Positions 7,339 to 19,876 are shown, counted from the stretch's first letter. The stretch: 51,878 nucleotides of DNA from Archangium sp. (GCA_030695565.1 JAUYRZ010000001.1:1-51878), one strand, 5' to 3'. Numbers and translations are program-made. The notes: generated by a model not told the origin, from the letters alone.

Positions 7339-8889
7339 ATGTCTGGGCTCTTCATCACCGACGAACAGATCGCGGAGGCGAGGCAGCTCGCTTCCGACAT
7401 CACCGACCCGATCTTCGATCTGATCTCGAAGAACACCACCATCTCCGTCGAGCGCACGGTGCTGCGTTGGTTCGGCGTCGATGGCGTGGGCAACCTGGGT
7501 GCGCCGCTCGTCAATCTGATGTGCGATCGGCTCAAAGAAGCCGGCGTGCTCAACAAGGGCGCCGCCTATTGGTACGGCCGAGCGCTGCGCATGGGGGCCA
7601 GCAGCCCGCTCGACGCAGTGGAGCGGCTCACCTCAGCGCCGCTGGAGACGCTCAAGCCGCTGGCGCCCGCTGAAGAGGCGAAGCTGCGTGACGAAGTTCG
7701 CGCCGAAGCACGCGCCGCCGTCGAAGAACTCAAGAACCGGGTGGCTCAGCGCAACGATCTCAAGCGCGAGTTCCCCATGGGGCCGGCGCCGCACAAGTAC
7801 GTGATCGTCGCCACCGGCAACATCTTCGACGACGTCGATCAGGCGCGCGCCGCGGCGCAAGCCGGGGCCGATGTGATCGCGGTGATCCGCTCCACCGCGC
7901 AGTCGCTGCTCGACTACGTGCCCCAGGGCGCCACCACCGAGGGCTACGGCGGCACCTACGCCACGCAGGAGAACTTCCGCGTGATGCGCGAGGCGCTCGA
8001 TGACGAGAGCCGCAAGCTCAGGCGCTACGTCGAGCTGACCAACTACTCCTCGGGCTTGTGCATGTCGGAGATCGCCTTCATGGCGGCGTGGGAGCGGCTC
8101 GACATGCTGCTCAACGACGCGATGTACGGAATTCTTTTCCGCGACATCAACATGCGCCGCACCTTCATCGATCAGTACTTCTCGCGCCGCATCTGCGCGA
8201 TGGCCGGCATCATCATCAACACCGGTGAAGACAACTACATCACGACCGCCGACGCCTTCGACGCCGCGCACACGGTGATCGCCAGCCAGTTCATCAACGA
8301 GTGTTTCGCCAAACGCGCAGGCCTGAAGGATTGGCAGCTGGGCATCGGTCACTCGTACGAGATCGATCCGCACCAGCCCGACACGCTCTTGCTCGAGCTC
8401 TCCCAGGCGATGCTGGTGCGGCGCTGTTTCCCCGACGCGCCGCTCAAGTACATGCCGCCCACCAAGCACAAGGAGACCGACATCTTCTTCAGCCACGCGT
8501 ACGACGTGATGGCCGACCTGGTCGCGGTGTGGACGAACCAGGGCATTCAGCTGCTGGGCATGATGACCGAGGCGATGCACACGCCGCTGCTCGCCGATCG
8601 CTACGTCGCGCTGAAAGCGGCCACGTACATTCACAAGGCCGCGAAGGGCATCGACCAGGAGTTCACGGTGCGCGAAGACGGCAAGATCGCCAACCGCGCC
8701 CGCTTCGTGTTCGCCAACGCGATCCAGCTCCTGCGGGAGGCGCAGGCCGACGGCATGGTGGCCGCCATCGGCCGCGGCCGTTTCGGAGACGTCAAACGCG
8801 CCGAAACCGGGGGCAAGGGTCTCGACGGCGTGATGGAAAAGGCGCCTGATTACTTCAACCCCTTCCTCGAGATGATGGAGAACTCATGA
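7339..8889 (+). CDS. kamD: Lysine 5,6-aminomutase alpha subunit
   Basis: 516 residues from the ATG at 7339 (MSGLFITDEQIAEARQLASD), matching the usual length of the alpha subunit. In-frame ATGs at 7324 and 7330 are less likely. The enzyme is cobalamin- and PLP-dependent and moves the terminal amino group of D-lysine or beta-lysine to the adjacent carbon, giving 2,5- or 3,5-diaminohexanoate. Long conserved family blocks are visible, e.g. PMGPAPHKYVIVATGNIFDD, QGATTEGYGGTYATQENFR and NTGEDNYITTADAFDAAHTV. First gene of an operon with an exported hypothetical, kamE, kal and kce. A TATATG at 7327-7332 may be a -10, leaving a very short leader; no good -35 or Shine-Dalgarno is visible. Confidence 0.95.
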   Translation: MSGLFITDEQIAEARQLASDITDPIFDLISKNTTISVERTVLRWFGVDGVGNLGAPLVNLMCDRLKEAGVLNKGAAYWYGRALRMGASSPLDAVERLTSAPLETLKPLAPAEEAKLRDEVRAEARAAVEELKNRVAQRNDLKREFPMGPAPHKYVIVATGNIFDDVDQARAAAQAGADVIAVIRSTAQSLLDYVPQGATTEGYGGTYATQENFRVMREALDDESRKLRRYVELTNYSSGLCMSEIAFMAAWERLDMLLNDAMYGILFRDINMRRTFIDQYFSRRICAMAGIIINTGEDNYITTADAFDAAHTVIASQFINECFAKRAGLKDWQLGIGHSYEIDPHQPDTLLLELSQAMLVRRCFPDAPLKYMPPTKHKETDIFFSHAYDVMADLVAVWTNQGIQLLGMMTEAMHTPLLADRYVALKAATYIHKAAKGIDQEFTVREDGKIANRARFVFANAIQLLREAQADGMVAAIGRGRFGDVKRAETGGKGLDGVMEKAPDYFNPFLEMMENS

Positions 8890-9365
8890 CGGCACTTGCA
8901 CTGACCCTGGCGCTCGCGCTCGGAGGCGCCGATTCGTTGGGCAAACAGTCGCTGCTCGGCCTGACCTTCAAGGCGCCGACCCAGTGGGGCAAGACCCAGC
9001 CTGATCCGAACTCCTTGACCTGGGCGGACCCTTCGTCGGGCGCCGAGCTCGCCGTCACCGTGTATCCGGTCGATCCGCAGCGGCCCGCTCCGGCGTGTCT
9101 CAAGCAGATGGTCGACGCGCTGGGTACGGAGGGTTTTTCACCGCTCACGCTCGGTGCGCAGCCGGCCTCGCGGAAGATCACCACCGACTACGTGGGCGAA
9201 GGCGAAGAGGCGAAGATCGACGCCAACAAGGTCACCACCACCACGGTGATCGGCTGCAACGGCAAGACGAAGTGGGTGCTCACGTGGACGTCGAAGACCT
9301 CGGCGGGCTCACGGTTCGGGCCCATCTTGAAGCGAGTGCTCGACTCGGTAGGTTACGGAAAGTGA
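8886..9365 (+). CDS. Exported hypothetical protein inside the lysine-aminomutase operon
   Basis: 159 residues. Start overlaps the kamD stop by four bases (ATGA) and the stop lies four bases before the kamE start, so it is embedded between two subunits of one enzyme. MTALALTLALALGGADSLG looks like a signal peptide, although it lacks a basic n-region. The rest (LGLTFKAPTQWGKTQPDP, then a beta-rich core) resembles small PsbP/DcrB-like folds in which FxxPxxW near the N-terminus is common; this is a weak resemblance. Two cysteines in the mature part. Function unknown. Confidence 0.75.
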   Translation: MTALALTLALALGGADSLGKQSLLGLTFKAPTQWGKTQPDPNSLTWADPSSGAELAVTVYPVDPQRPAPACLKQMVDALGTEGFSPLTLGAQPASRKITTDYVGEGEEAKIDANKVTTTTVIGCNGKTKWVLTWTSKTSAGSRFGPILKRVLDSVGYGK

Positions 9366-9369
9366 TGCG

Positions 9370-10161
9370 ATGACCACGCCTCCACGTGAAAAGCACCTGA
9401 TCCGCGCCTACGGCGATCGCCGCGACGACGGGATCATCCAGATTTCCTTCACGCTCCCGGTCGCCACCTCGGAGAAGGCGAAGGAAGCCGCTCAGATCTA
9501 TTGCAAGAAGCTCGGGCTGACCGACGTGAAGGTCGCCGCTGCCGAGCGCGCGGCCGACCAGTACACGTTCTTCGTGGTGTACGCGCGCTCGCCGGTGATC
9601 ATCGACTACAACGAGATCGATACGCCCGAGATCGTGATCAAGAAGCTCGGGTTCTACGAGCTCAACGAGTTCATCGAGCAGAAGATCGCGCGCAAGGTCG
9701 TCGTGTTCGGCGCCTGCACCGGCACCGACACACACACCGTGGGCATCGACGCGATCCTCAACATGAAGGGTTTCGCCGGTGACTACGGCCTCGAGCGATA
9801 CCCCTGGTTCGAGGCGTACAATTTGGGTTCGCAGGTGCCCAACGAGGTGCTGATCAAACGCGCCATCGAACAGAAGGCCGACGCCATCCTGGTGAGCCAG
9901 GTGGTCACTCAGCGTGACGTGCACAAGGAGAACTCGCGCGCGTTCATCGAGCAGGCCAAAGAAGCGGGCATCGCCGGCAAGATGACGTTGTTGCTGGGTG
10001 GCCCGCGGGTCGATCACAAGCTGGCCCTCGAGCTCGGCTTCGACGCGGGCTTCGGCCCCGGCACCAAGCCGTCTGACGTGGCGAACTTCGTGGCGCATCA
10101 GGTGCTTCAGCGGCTTGGCAAAGAGGCGAAGGGCACGCACTTCGAAGGAGAACCCACGTGA
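9370..10161 (+). CDS. kamE: Lysine 5,6-aminomutase beta (cobalamin-binding) subunit
   Basis: 263 residues. The B12-binding Rossmann domain carries the base-off motif D-x-H-x-x-G in [10 protein letters not shown] (D120, H122, G125). K133 in [14 protein letters not shown] lies 11 residues after the cobalt-ligand His. In the Clostridium enzyme the ligand His133 and PLP-binding Lys144 are also 11 apart, so K133 is the likely PLP lysine. The N-terminal part (1-105) is the dimerisation domain. Its stop overlaps the kal start (GTGA). With KamD it forms the alpha/beta aminomutase in the cytoplasm. Confidence 0.95.
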   Translation: MTTPPREKHLIRAYGDRRDDGIIQISFTLPVATSEKAKEAAQIYCKKLGLTDVKVAAAERAADQYTFFVVYARSPVIIDYNEIDTPEIVIKKLGFYELNEFIEQKIARKVVVFGACTGTDTHTVGIDAILNMKGFAGDYGLERYPWFEAYNLGSQVPNEVLIKRAIEQKADAILVSQVVTQRDVHKENSRAFIEQAKEAGIAGKMTLLLGGPRVDHKLALELGFDAGFGPGTKPSDVANFVAHQVLQRLGKEAKGTHFEGEPT

Positions 10162-10571
10162 GCGAACAGCCCCCCGGAGTTGGTCTGAAGGTGGTCTTGC
10201 GGTTGCGCATGGGCACTCACGACGCGCACTACGGTGGTGATCTGGTCGATGGCGCGCGCATGCTCGGCTTGTTCGGCGACGTGGCCACCGAGTTGCTCAT
10301 TCGCCTCGATGGGGACGAAGGTCTCTTCCGCGCGTACGACGCCGTGGAGTTCCTCGCGCCCGTCTATGCCGGCGACTACATCGAGGCCGAAGGCACCATC
10401 ACGGGCCTCGGCAATACCAGCCGCAAGATGACCTTCGAGGCGCGCAAGGTGATCCGTTCGCAGCCCAGCGTCAGCGCGTCTGCCGCCGAAGTGCTCGAGC
10501 CGCCCATCGTGGTGTGCCGCGCGTCGGGCACTTGTGTCACCCCGAAGGACAAACAACGGAGGTCCTTGTGA
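10158..10571 (+). CDS. kal: 3-aminobutyryl-CoA ammonia-lyase
   Basis: 137 residues, hot-dog fold. The GTG start overlaps the kamE stop (GTGA). Family blocks visible: [40 protein letters not shown] and [16 protein letters not shown]. These are characteristic of Kal in lysine-fermentation operons. The enzyme removes ammonia from L-3-aminobutyryl-CoA to give crotonyl-CoA. The C-terminus ([15 protein letters not shown]) overlaps the kce start by four bases. Its place between kamE and kce supports the assignment. Confidence 0.9.
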   Translation: MSEQPPGVGLKVVLRLRMGTHDAHYGGDLVDGARMLGLFGDVATELLIRLDGDEGLFRAYDAVEFLAPVYAGDYIEAEGTITGLGNTSRKMTFEARKVIRSQPSVSASAAEVLEPPIVVCRASGTCVTPKDKQRRSL

Positions 10572-11392
10572 ACCCGATGGTGATCACGGCCGCGATGGTC
10601 GGCGCCGAGACGACGCGTGAGCAGACGCCCTACCTTCCGATGTCCGCGGAGGAGATCGCCGAAGACGCCGCGAAGTGCCGCGAGGCGGGGGCAGCGATGG
10701 TGCATCTGCACGTGCGCACGCCCGATGGAAAACCCAGCCAGGACGCGGAGCTCTTCCGCGCCGCGATTCGGGCGATCCGCGCGAAGTGTGACGTGTTGAT
10801 CCAGGTCTCGACGGGTGGGGCGGTCGGCATGAACGTCGACGAACGCTGCGGTGGGCTCACGCTCACCGGCGCCGATCGGCCCGACATGGCCACGCTCTCC
10901 ACCGGCACGGTGAACTTCGGGCCTGACGTGTTCTGGAACCCGCGGCCGCTCATTCGCGACATCGCCACGCGCATCAAGGCGCTGGGTATCAAGCCCGAGC
11001 TCGAGTGTTTCGACGTGGGCATGATCGACGAGGCGCGCGCGCTGGAGAAAGAAGGCTTCATCACCTTGCCCGCACACTTCGACTTCGTGCTCGGGGTGGG
11101 TGGGGCGCTGGCGGCGACGCCTGAAGGTCTCGACTTCATGCGCTCGTACATTCCGCCCGGCTCGTCGTGGACCTGCGCAGGCATGGGCCGGCACCAGCTG
11201 CCGTTCGTCGAGCTGGCGGCAGAGCGGGGTGGCAACGCGCGCGTCGGGCTGGAAGACAACATCTACGTCTCGAAGGGTGTGCTGGCGAAGGGCAACTTCG
11301 AGCTGGTGGCCGAGGCAGCGAAGCGGGCGAAGGCGAAGGGCCGCGAGCTGGCCACGCCGCAGCAGGCCCGCGAGCTGCTCCGCCTGACATGA
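10568..11392 (+). CDS. kce: 3-keto-5-aminohexanoate cleavage enzyme (BKACE)
   Basis: 274 residues; GTG at 10568 overlaps the kal stop and has GGAGG five bases upstream. The TIM-barrel BKACE family is recognised by MVHLHVR (His46 and His48, zinc ligands), [10 protein letters not shown] and the late GLEDN glutamate. The enzyme condenses 3-keto-5-aminohexanoate with acetyl-CoA to give acetoacetate and 3-aminobutyryl-CoA, the substrate of Kal. BKACE enzymes vary in substrate, but the kamD-kamE-kal context fixes the call. An ATGA overlap at 11389-11392 may couple it to the next reading frame. Confidence 0.93.
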   Translation: MNPMVITAAMVGAETTREQTPYLPMSAEEIAEDAAKCREAGAAMVHLHVRTPDGKPSQDAELFRAAIRAIRAKCDVLIQVSTGGAVGMNVDERCGGLTLTGADRPDMATLSTGTVNFGPDVFWNPRPLIRDIATRIKALGIKPELECFDVGMIDEARALEKEGFITLPAHFDFVLGVGGALAATPEGLDFMRSYIPPGSSWTCAGMGRHQLPFVELAAERGGNARVGLEDNIYVSKGVLAKGNFELVAEAAKRAKAKGRELATPQQARELLRLT

Positions 11393-12459
11393 GTCTCCCT
11401 CTCCTTGCGAAGCGGGGAGAGGGTCGGGGTGTGGGGCCACCAGGTGAAGCCCCTCACCCGGCTTGCAGCCGACCTCTCCCCGCTCGCGCAGGGAGAGGTA
11501 TCTCGTTGCTGATGCTGTTCCTCGCCTGCACCGAACCAAGCGAACCCGAGATCCTCGATCGCACCGGCACGGTGCAAGGCCCCATCACCACCACCGCCGC
11601 GGGCGACGCCTGGGTCTTCCTCTATCGCCCCGGAGAAGGCCCCCCCGGGGCACCCGCAAATCCATTCGGCGTCACCGCCGTCAGTGCCAAACGCCTCGAG
11701 TCCGATCCCCGCTACGTGATCGCGAACGTCAAACCCGCGCCGTATCGCCTCTTCGGCCTCCTCGACGTCGACTCCGACTTCGACGGCACCATCGACGTGC
11801 TCAGCCAACCGACCGCGGGCGATCGCATCAGCACCCCCGTGAACTTCCAATCGCAGCCCGGCCGCGGCGCCACCGTCGCGCTCGAGCTGAACAAGCCGGT
11901 CTTCACCGAGCCGCCCGCCTTCTCGCTCGAAGGCCAGGCCGACGACGACGTGGTGCTCGACTTCGCCCTCGACGCGATCACGCCGTTGACCCTGATCGCC
12001 GATCCGGTCGGCCACTTCGATCCGAAAAAAGTCGGCTTCACCTTCGGCCTGCTCGACGTCGACGGCGACATGCGCCCTGACGACGCCGATGGCGACGGCA
12101 CGCCCGATCTGTCCCTCCAGCTCTTCCTCCGGTGGCTCCCCCGGCCGGGCCAACTCGCCGCCAACACCACGGTGATCATCCCGCTGGCGTTCGATCCCTC
12201 ACCTTTTCTTCGCACCCTGGAAGGCCGGCTTGACACCACCGTCACCGCCAATCGGCTCCAGGTCGTGATGGTTCCGATCGCCCAGGCGCTGGGGCCTTCC
12301 GCAGACGGCGGGGCCGGTATTCAGCCTTTCGGGGCCCCTCCGGCCGGAGACTACGAGCTGGTGGCGCTGGCGGCGGGAGGCCAGTTCTGGCGGCTGCCCA
12401 ACCAGCTTCCCGTGGCCTCGCAAAACCTCCGCCTGCACATCGATCGAGTCTCTCGCTGA
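11389..12459 (+). CDS. Putative lipoprotein, start uncertain because of REP element
   Basis: The reliable part begins near 11506 with the hydrophobic stretch and lipobox LLMLFLAC, followed by TEPSEPEILDRTGTVQGPIT. The mature 300 residues are beta-rich, with two Asp-rich, calcium-loop-like segments (DVDSDFDGTIDV and DVDGDMRPDDADGDGTPD) typical of extracellular myxobacterial proteins. Three starts are possible: ATG 11389 (ATGA overlap with kce, but reading through the REP element); TTG 11506, with GGGAGAGG 7 bases upstream; and ATG 11512. The first gives an odd 45-residue Arg/Pro-rich leader before the hydrophobic core. Function unknown. Confidence 0.6.
   Translation: MSLPLLAKRGEGRGVGPPGEAPHPACSRPLPARAGRGISLLMLFLACTEPSEPEILDRTGTVQGPITTTAAGDAWVFLYRPGEGPPGAPANPFGVTAVSAKRLESDPRYVIANVKPAPYRLFGLLDVDSDFDGTIDVLSQPTAGDRISTPVNFQSQPGRGATVALELNKPVFTEPPAFSLEGQADDDVVLDFALDAITPLTLIADPVGHFDPKKVGFTFGLLDVDGDMRPDDADGDGTPDLSLQLFLRWLPRPGQLAANTTVIIPLAFDPSPFLRTLEGRLDTTVTANRLQVVMVPIAQALGPSADGGAGIQPFGAPPAGDYELVALAAGGQFWRLPNQLPVASQNLRLHIDRVSR
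11395..11498. repeat. Double REP-like element (two inverted units)
   Basis: A left unit (CTCCCTCTCC..CGGGGAGAGGGTCGGGGTGTGGGG) and a right unit (CCCCTCACCC..CCTCTCCCCG..GGGAGAGG) are inverted copies around a short centre. The result is a palindrome of about 100 bases. Related single units lie at 36541, 40507, 41563 and 51730. It lies directly after the kce stop, within the open frame of the next lipoprotein gene. Confidence 0.8.
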
Positions 12460-12496
12460 CGACTTTCAGAGACCTGACATAGAGTCGGAGAGTCCC

Positions 12497-14416
12497 ATGA
12501 CCGTTGCCCCGGAATCCGATGCGGTCATCGTGAACCCTCTGAGGGCAAGCGGTCTGGTGGACTCCATCGGTCTCGAGCGCGCGCGCGCCCACGTCAAAGA
12601 ATCCGGCGGGCTGCTCTCCGACGCGCTGTTGAGGCTGGGCCTGGTGAAGGAGGGCGACTACCTCCGCATCTTCGCCGAGCTCTATTCCACCCGTTTCGTG
12701 AAGGCGGAGAAGCTCAAGGGCATCCGCCTCGACGAAACGTTGCTCGAGCGCGTGGGGGTGCGGAGCGGCGAACGGCTGCGCATGTGCCCCATCCACTGGG
12801 ACGCAGCGAAGATGGAGCTGCACGTCGTCGCCTCCATACCGCTCTCGTCGAGCCTCGAGCCCGAGCTGCGGCAGATCGTGGGCGCCAAGAGCATCGTGGT
12901 CTACGTGGCCACCACCGGCGCCGTCTCCGCGCTGATCCGCCGCGCGTATTACCGGCAAGACGACGCCTTCAAAGAGGTCACCGCCAACGGTGCGGGCCCG
13001 CCGATGCCCCCGGTGCAGAAGCCCAGCGAGACCTACGACGACGAGGGCCGTGAGCAGACCGGCACCAACATCGAGAAGCCCAACGTCCAGGTCTCTGCCG
13101 AGATGGGCGCCTCCGTGATGGACGACGCACCGCCGACTTCGGAGACGACCGAAGGCAAGACGGTGATGGTCAACCTCGAGGCGCTCACCATCGCGACCCT
13201 GCGCCGCGAGAACGCCCGCTATCGCATCGCCCAGGAGTTCCACCGCCGGGTCTCGCTCGAGCGCAGCGTGGAGGCGATGGTCGATCGCATCCTCTCGGTG
13301 GTGTTCGAGCTGCTCAACGCCGATGGCGCCGCGGTGTGGTTGACCTCGGGCCGCTACGCTTCGAAGTCACGCAACGGCGATCACGTGGTCGAAGTGCCGC
13401 GCACCATCATCGACACGGCGCTCATCTCGACCAGCGGCCTGCTCACCAACAACGCGCTGCTCGACGAACGGTTCGATCGCAGCAAGAGCGTGATGATCCG
13501 CGGCATCAAGAGCGTGATGGCGATGCCCTTGCGCACGCGCTCCGGCACCATCGGCATTCTCTACGTCGAGTCGGTCTCGATGAGCGCCGCGTTCACCGAT
13601 GACGACCTGCCGCTGCTCGACGCGGTGGCGGCGCAGGCGTCGATCCTCCTCGACAACGCAGCGCTGGTGGCCCAGGTGCAGAAAGAGGTCGAGACGCGCG
13701 CCAGTCTCTCGCGGTTCTTGAGCGCCGCCGCGGTCGAAGAAGTGCTGTCGGGCCGCATGAAGGTGAACATGGCGGGCCAGAACGCCGAAGTGACGGTGCT
13801 GTTCGCCGACATCCGCGGGTTCACCACCATGTCGGGCCAGATGCCGCCTGAAGAGATCGTTCGGTTCTTGAACGCCTTCTTCGGTGAGGCCGTCGACGCG
13901 GTGGAAAAGAACGGCGGCGTGGTCGACAAGTTCATCGGCGACTGCGTGATGGCGCTGTGGGGCGCGGTGGATCAGCGCGAAGACGGCGCACGCAAGGCGA
14001 TCGCCGCGGCTCTGGAGATCGTGCAACGCGCCGCGAAGATCACGGTCAAAGGCGTGCCGCTCGAGGTCGGCGTGGGCATCAACACCGGGCCGGCGGTCGT
14101 CGGCGCCATCGGTGCTGCCCGCCGCCTCGACTACACCGCCATCGGCGCAACGGTGAACCTCGCGGCGCGCTTGTGCGGCATCGCGCAGACCGGCCAGGTG
14201 CTGGTGACCAGTGACACGCTCCTGCGCGCGGGCCCCGGCGTCATTCACGAGGCCAACGAGTCGGTGATCTTGAAGGGCATCGACGTGCCGATCGTGCCGT
14301 ACTCGGTGAAGGCGCTCACCATGCCGCTGCAGTTGAGCCAGGTGAGCAGCTCCGGCGGCTCGCACGGCAAACTGCCCCCCCTTCCGGGCATGCCGTCACC
14401 GCTCAAGCCCCGCTGA
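12497..14416 (+). CDS. MshEN-GAF-class III nucleotide cyclase fusion
   Basis: 639 residues. Residues about 15-155 resemble the MshEN/T2SSE N-terminal domain (GLLSDALLRLGLVKEGDYLR), which often binds c-di-GMP in type IV pilus and secretion ATPases. About 255-395 is a GAF domain. A short helix (400-425) leads to a class III cyclase domain (430-605). Its catalytic set is complete: metal-binding D438 (FADIRGF) and D482 (FIGDCVMALWG), purine-specificity K478 and D545 (LDYT), and transition-state N554 and R558 (NLAAR). It should make cAMP in the cytoplasm. GGAGAG lies 8 bases before the ATG. The MshEN piece suggests control by a nucleotide; that is inference. Confidence 0.85.
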   Translation: MTVAPESDAVIVNPLRASGLVDSIGLERARAHVKESGGLLSDALLRLGLVKEGDYLRIFAELYSTRFVKAEKLKGIRLDETLLERVGVRSGERLRMCPIHWDAAKMELHVVASIPLSSSLEPELRQIVGAKSIVVYVATTGAVSALIRRAYYRQDDAFKEVTANGAGPPMPPVQKPSETYDDEGREQTGTNIEKPNVQVSAEMGASVMDDAPPTSETTEGKTVMVNLEALTIATLRRENARYRIAQEFHRRVSLERSVEAMVDRILSVVFELLNADGAAVWLTSGRYASKSRNGDHVVEVPRTIIDTALISTSGLLTNNALLDERFDRSKSVMIRGIKSVMAMPLRTRSGTIGILYVESVSMSAAFTDDDLPLLDAVAAQASILLDNAALVAQVQKEVETRASLSRFLSAAAVEEVLSGRMKVNMAGQNAEVTVLFADIRGFTTMSGQMPPEEIVRFLNAFFGEAVDAVEKNGGVVDKFIGDCVMALWGAVDQREDGARKAIAAALEIVQRAAKITVKGVPLEVGVGINTGPAVVGAIGAARRLDYTAIGATVNLAARLCGIAQTGQVLVTSDTLLRAGPGVIHEANESVILKGIDVPIVPYSVKALTMPLQLSQVSSSGGSHGKLPPLPGMPSPLKPR

Positions 14417-14506
14417 TGGGTTGATGTGGTGAATTGAGGCTCGCGCGCCGCGTTGAGGCACGGGTATAGGTCGATGCCGCCCCCCCTTCAGACTCAAGGA
14501 GTCTCC

Positions 14507-15118
14507 GTGCTCGCTTCCATCGCACTCGCCGTCGTTCTCGCTGCTTCCCCTGGCCCGCTGTCCGTCGTGAAGAACGCCGACACCGAAGTGCAGAAGGTGC
14601 TCCAGGCGCCCGATGCGACCACCGAGAAGCTGGCCGCCCGCGCCGATGATTTCGTCGACTTCGGTGAGCTCGCCAAACGCGCGATGGGCGCCGAGTGGGC
14701 CAAGCTCAACAAGAAGCAGCAAGATGAGTTCAGCGCGACGATGAAGGGTCTGCTCCGCGCGAGCTACGCGCAGAAGGCCGTCAACGATGGGCGTGGTGGC
14801 AACACGGCGAAGGTCGAGTACGGCTCCGAGAAGATCGACGGCAACGAGGCGGTGGTCGACTCGAAGTTGCTCGTCAAGCAGGACACGTACCCGGTCGTCT
14901 ACAAGCTGTACCGCGCTGACGCGAAGGGCTCGTGGCGCATCTACGACGTGGTCACCGATGAGGTGTCGCTGGTGAGCACCTACAGCGACCAGTTCCGTAC
15001 GGTGATGGGCAAGAAGGGTTTTGACGGTCTGCTCAAGTCGCTCAAGGACAAGCAGGCGTCACTCGAAAAGCAGAACGCCGCTTCGTCTGCGAAGGCTGAA
15101 GCGCCGGAAAAGAAGTGA
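14507..15118 (+). CDS. MlaC/Ttg2D-like periplasmic phospholipid-binding protein
   Basis: 203 residues from the GTG at 14507, which has AAGGAG 5 bases upstream; the upstream in-frame ATGs lack this. MLASIALAVVLAASPGPLS is a signal peptide. The body fits the MlaC (toluene tolerance Ttg2) family: FVDFGELAKRAMGAEWAKLN, QQDEFSATMKGLLRASYA, then the beta-sheet part (YPVVYKLYRADAKGSWRIYD, VVTDEVSLVSTYSDQF). MlaC shuttles phospholipids between membranes. No other mla genes lie next to it. A TATAGG at 14465-14470 is a possible -10. Confidence 0.85.
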   Translation: MLASIALAVVLAASPGPLSVVKNADTEVQKVLQAPDATTEKLAARADDFVDFGELAKRAMGAEWAKLNKKQQDEFSATMKGLLRASYAQKAVNDGRGGNTAKVEYGSEKIDGNEAVVDSKLLVKQDTYPVVYKLYRADAKGSWRIYDVVTDEVSLVSTYSDQFRTVMGKKGFDGLLKSLKDKQASLEKQNAASSAKAEAPEKK

Positions 15119-15134
15119 GCTGAGCAAGTACTGC

Positions 15135-15185
15135 CTCGACTTCGCTCGGGAGGAACGGTGACCGTTCGCATCGAGCGAAGTCGAG
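15135..15185. repeat. Nested palindromes between convergent genes
   Basis: A perfect 14-base inverted repeat (CTCGACTTCGCTCG at 15135-15148, CGAGCGAAGTCGAG at 15172-15185) encloses a second palindrome, GAACGG-TGA-CCGTTC. It lies between the stops of the MlaC-like gene and katG. There is no T-tract, but such a stem could act as a bidirectional terminator or be a small repeat element. Confidence 0.7.
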
Positions 15186-15200
15186 ATTTCACGTGATGCT

Positions 15201-18859
<3,659 letters not shown>

Positions 18860-18924
18860 CGGCGGCGTGCGGCGGCCCTGGGAAAATCCTCTCCGAACGC
18901 GGGGGCGATCGCGTACACGAGGGC

Positions 18925-19728
18925 ATGCGATTTCTCCTGCCCGCCCTGTTTCTGCTCGCTGCCTGCGCGACCACCGCCCCCCTGCAGCAGCCCGCGCCGC
19001 GCTTCTTGACCACCGAGCTCGAGCTGACCGTCAAAGAAGTCGACGCCGAGATGGTGCAGCAGCTCCAGTCGCAGTTCGCCAGGACCACCGATCTGCGATC
19101 GGCCCAGCTGAAGAGCCACACGGGCAAGGTGGCCGTCTTCACCGTGATGTACCCGGGCGACGTGGGCGATCTGCCGAAGTCGCTGGCCACCATTCCCGCG
19201 CCGGGCCTCAAGTTCGTCAGCGCCAAACACGCCTACGAATACGCTGCCTTCGACAACCTGCCGCCCACGGTGACGTTCATTCACCCGCAACCCGAGCAGG
19301 TTCTGAACACCAAGGATCAGTACGTCATCGTCGAGGTGCCCGACAAAGACGTGGCCCAGGTGACCATCGGCGGCAAGAACGCGCCGCTCTACAAGGGCAC
19401 CGTGTACCGTCTGAAGCTCGACCTCAACGAGGGCAAGCAGGAGATCGTGGCCACGGCCAAGGACAAGGCCGGCAATGAGACCAGCGCCCGGGTGACGGTC
19501 ACCATCGACACCACCGCGCCCGCGCTTCAGGCGCAGATTCGGCTGATCGTCGAAGGCCAGGTCGAGGCGGGCAGCTCGGTGTTGATCGACGGCGTGGAGG
19601 TCTCGGTGGACAGCTCGGGCCACTACAAGGCCGAGGTGCCCGTGCGGAAGGGCCAGCGCAAGGTGGAGATCGTGGCCATCGACCAGTCGGGCAACAAGTC
19701 GGTCACCACCAAGACCATCGGCGAGTGA
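18925..19728 (+). CDS. Lipoprotein with Ig-like C-terminal domains
   Basis: 267 residues. MRFLLPALFLLAAC is a clear lipoprotein signal (L-A-A-C, Cys14). A mixed alpha/beta N-terminal domain (about 30-105) precedes two beta-sandwich segments. The first (PPTVTFIHPQPEQVLNTKDQ..ATAKDKAGNETSARVTVTID) looks like a bacterial Ig-like/Big domain; the second (IRLIVEGQVEAGSSVLIDGV..VAIDQSGNKS) is a PEGA/Ig-like unit. Probably a surface or periplasmic structural protein; specific role unknown. Start chosen at the signal peptide; the upstream in-frame extension overlaps the divergent gene. Confidence 0.8.
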   Translation: MRFLLPALFLLAACATTAPLQQPAPRFLTTELELTVKEVDAEMVQQLQSQFARTTDLRSAQLKSHTGKVAVFTVMYPGDVGDLPKSLATIPAPGLKFVSAKHAYEYAAFDNLPPTVTFIHPQPEQVLNTKDQYVIVEVPDKDVAQVTIGGKNAPLYKGTVYRLKLDLNEGKQEIVATAKDKAGNETSARVTVTIDTTAPALQAQIRLIVEGQVEAGSSVLIDGVEVSVDSSGHYKAEVPVRKGQRKVEIVAIDQSGNKSVTTKTIGE

Positions 19729-19770
19729 AGAGCGAAGCCGAGCGTAGCGACCCCAAGAAAGAGCAGACAG

Positions 19771-19799
19771 TTGCTTACAGGGGAGGGGGCTGCTAGGTG
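19771..19799 (+). promoter_or_regulatory. Candidate promoter of rplC
   Basis: TTGCTT (19771-19776), a 17-base spacer and TAGGTG (19794-19799), followed by a GC-rich start region (CGCCGCTCC). Moderate match to the sigma-70 consensus; the GC-rich discriminator is typical of ribosomal-protein promoters. Confidence 0.35.
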
Positions 19800-19876
19800 C
19801 GCCGCTCCTTTCCACTTTTGGGAAGCCACACCGGACCACTGGCCGACGCGCCATGTCCGAGAGAAAGAAGCATCAC

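Noticed and set aside
12497-13000. Type II/IV secretion ATPase
   Set aside because: Only the N-terminal MshEN-like domain is present; there are no Walker A/B motifs and the C-terminus is a class III cyclase.
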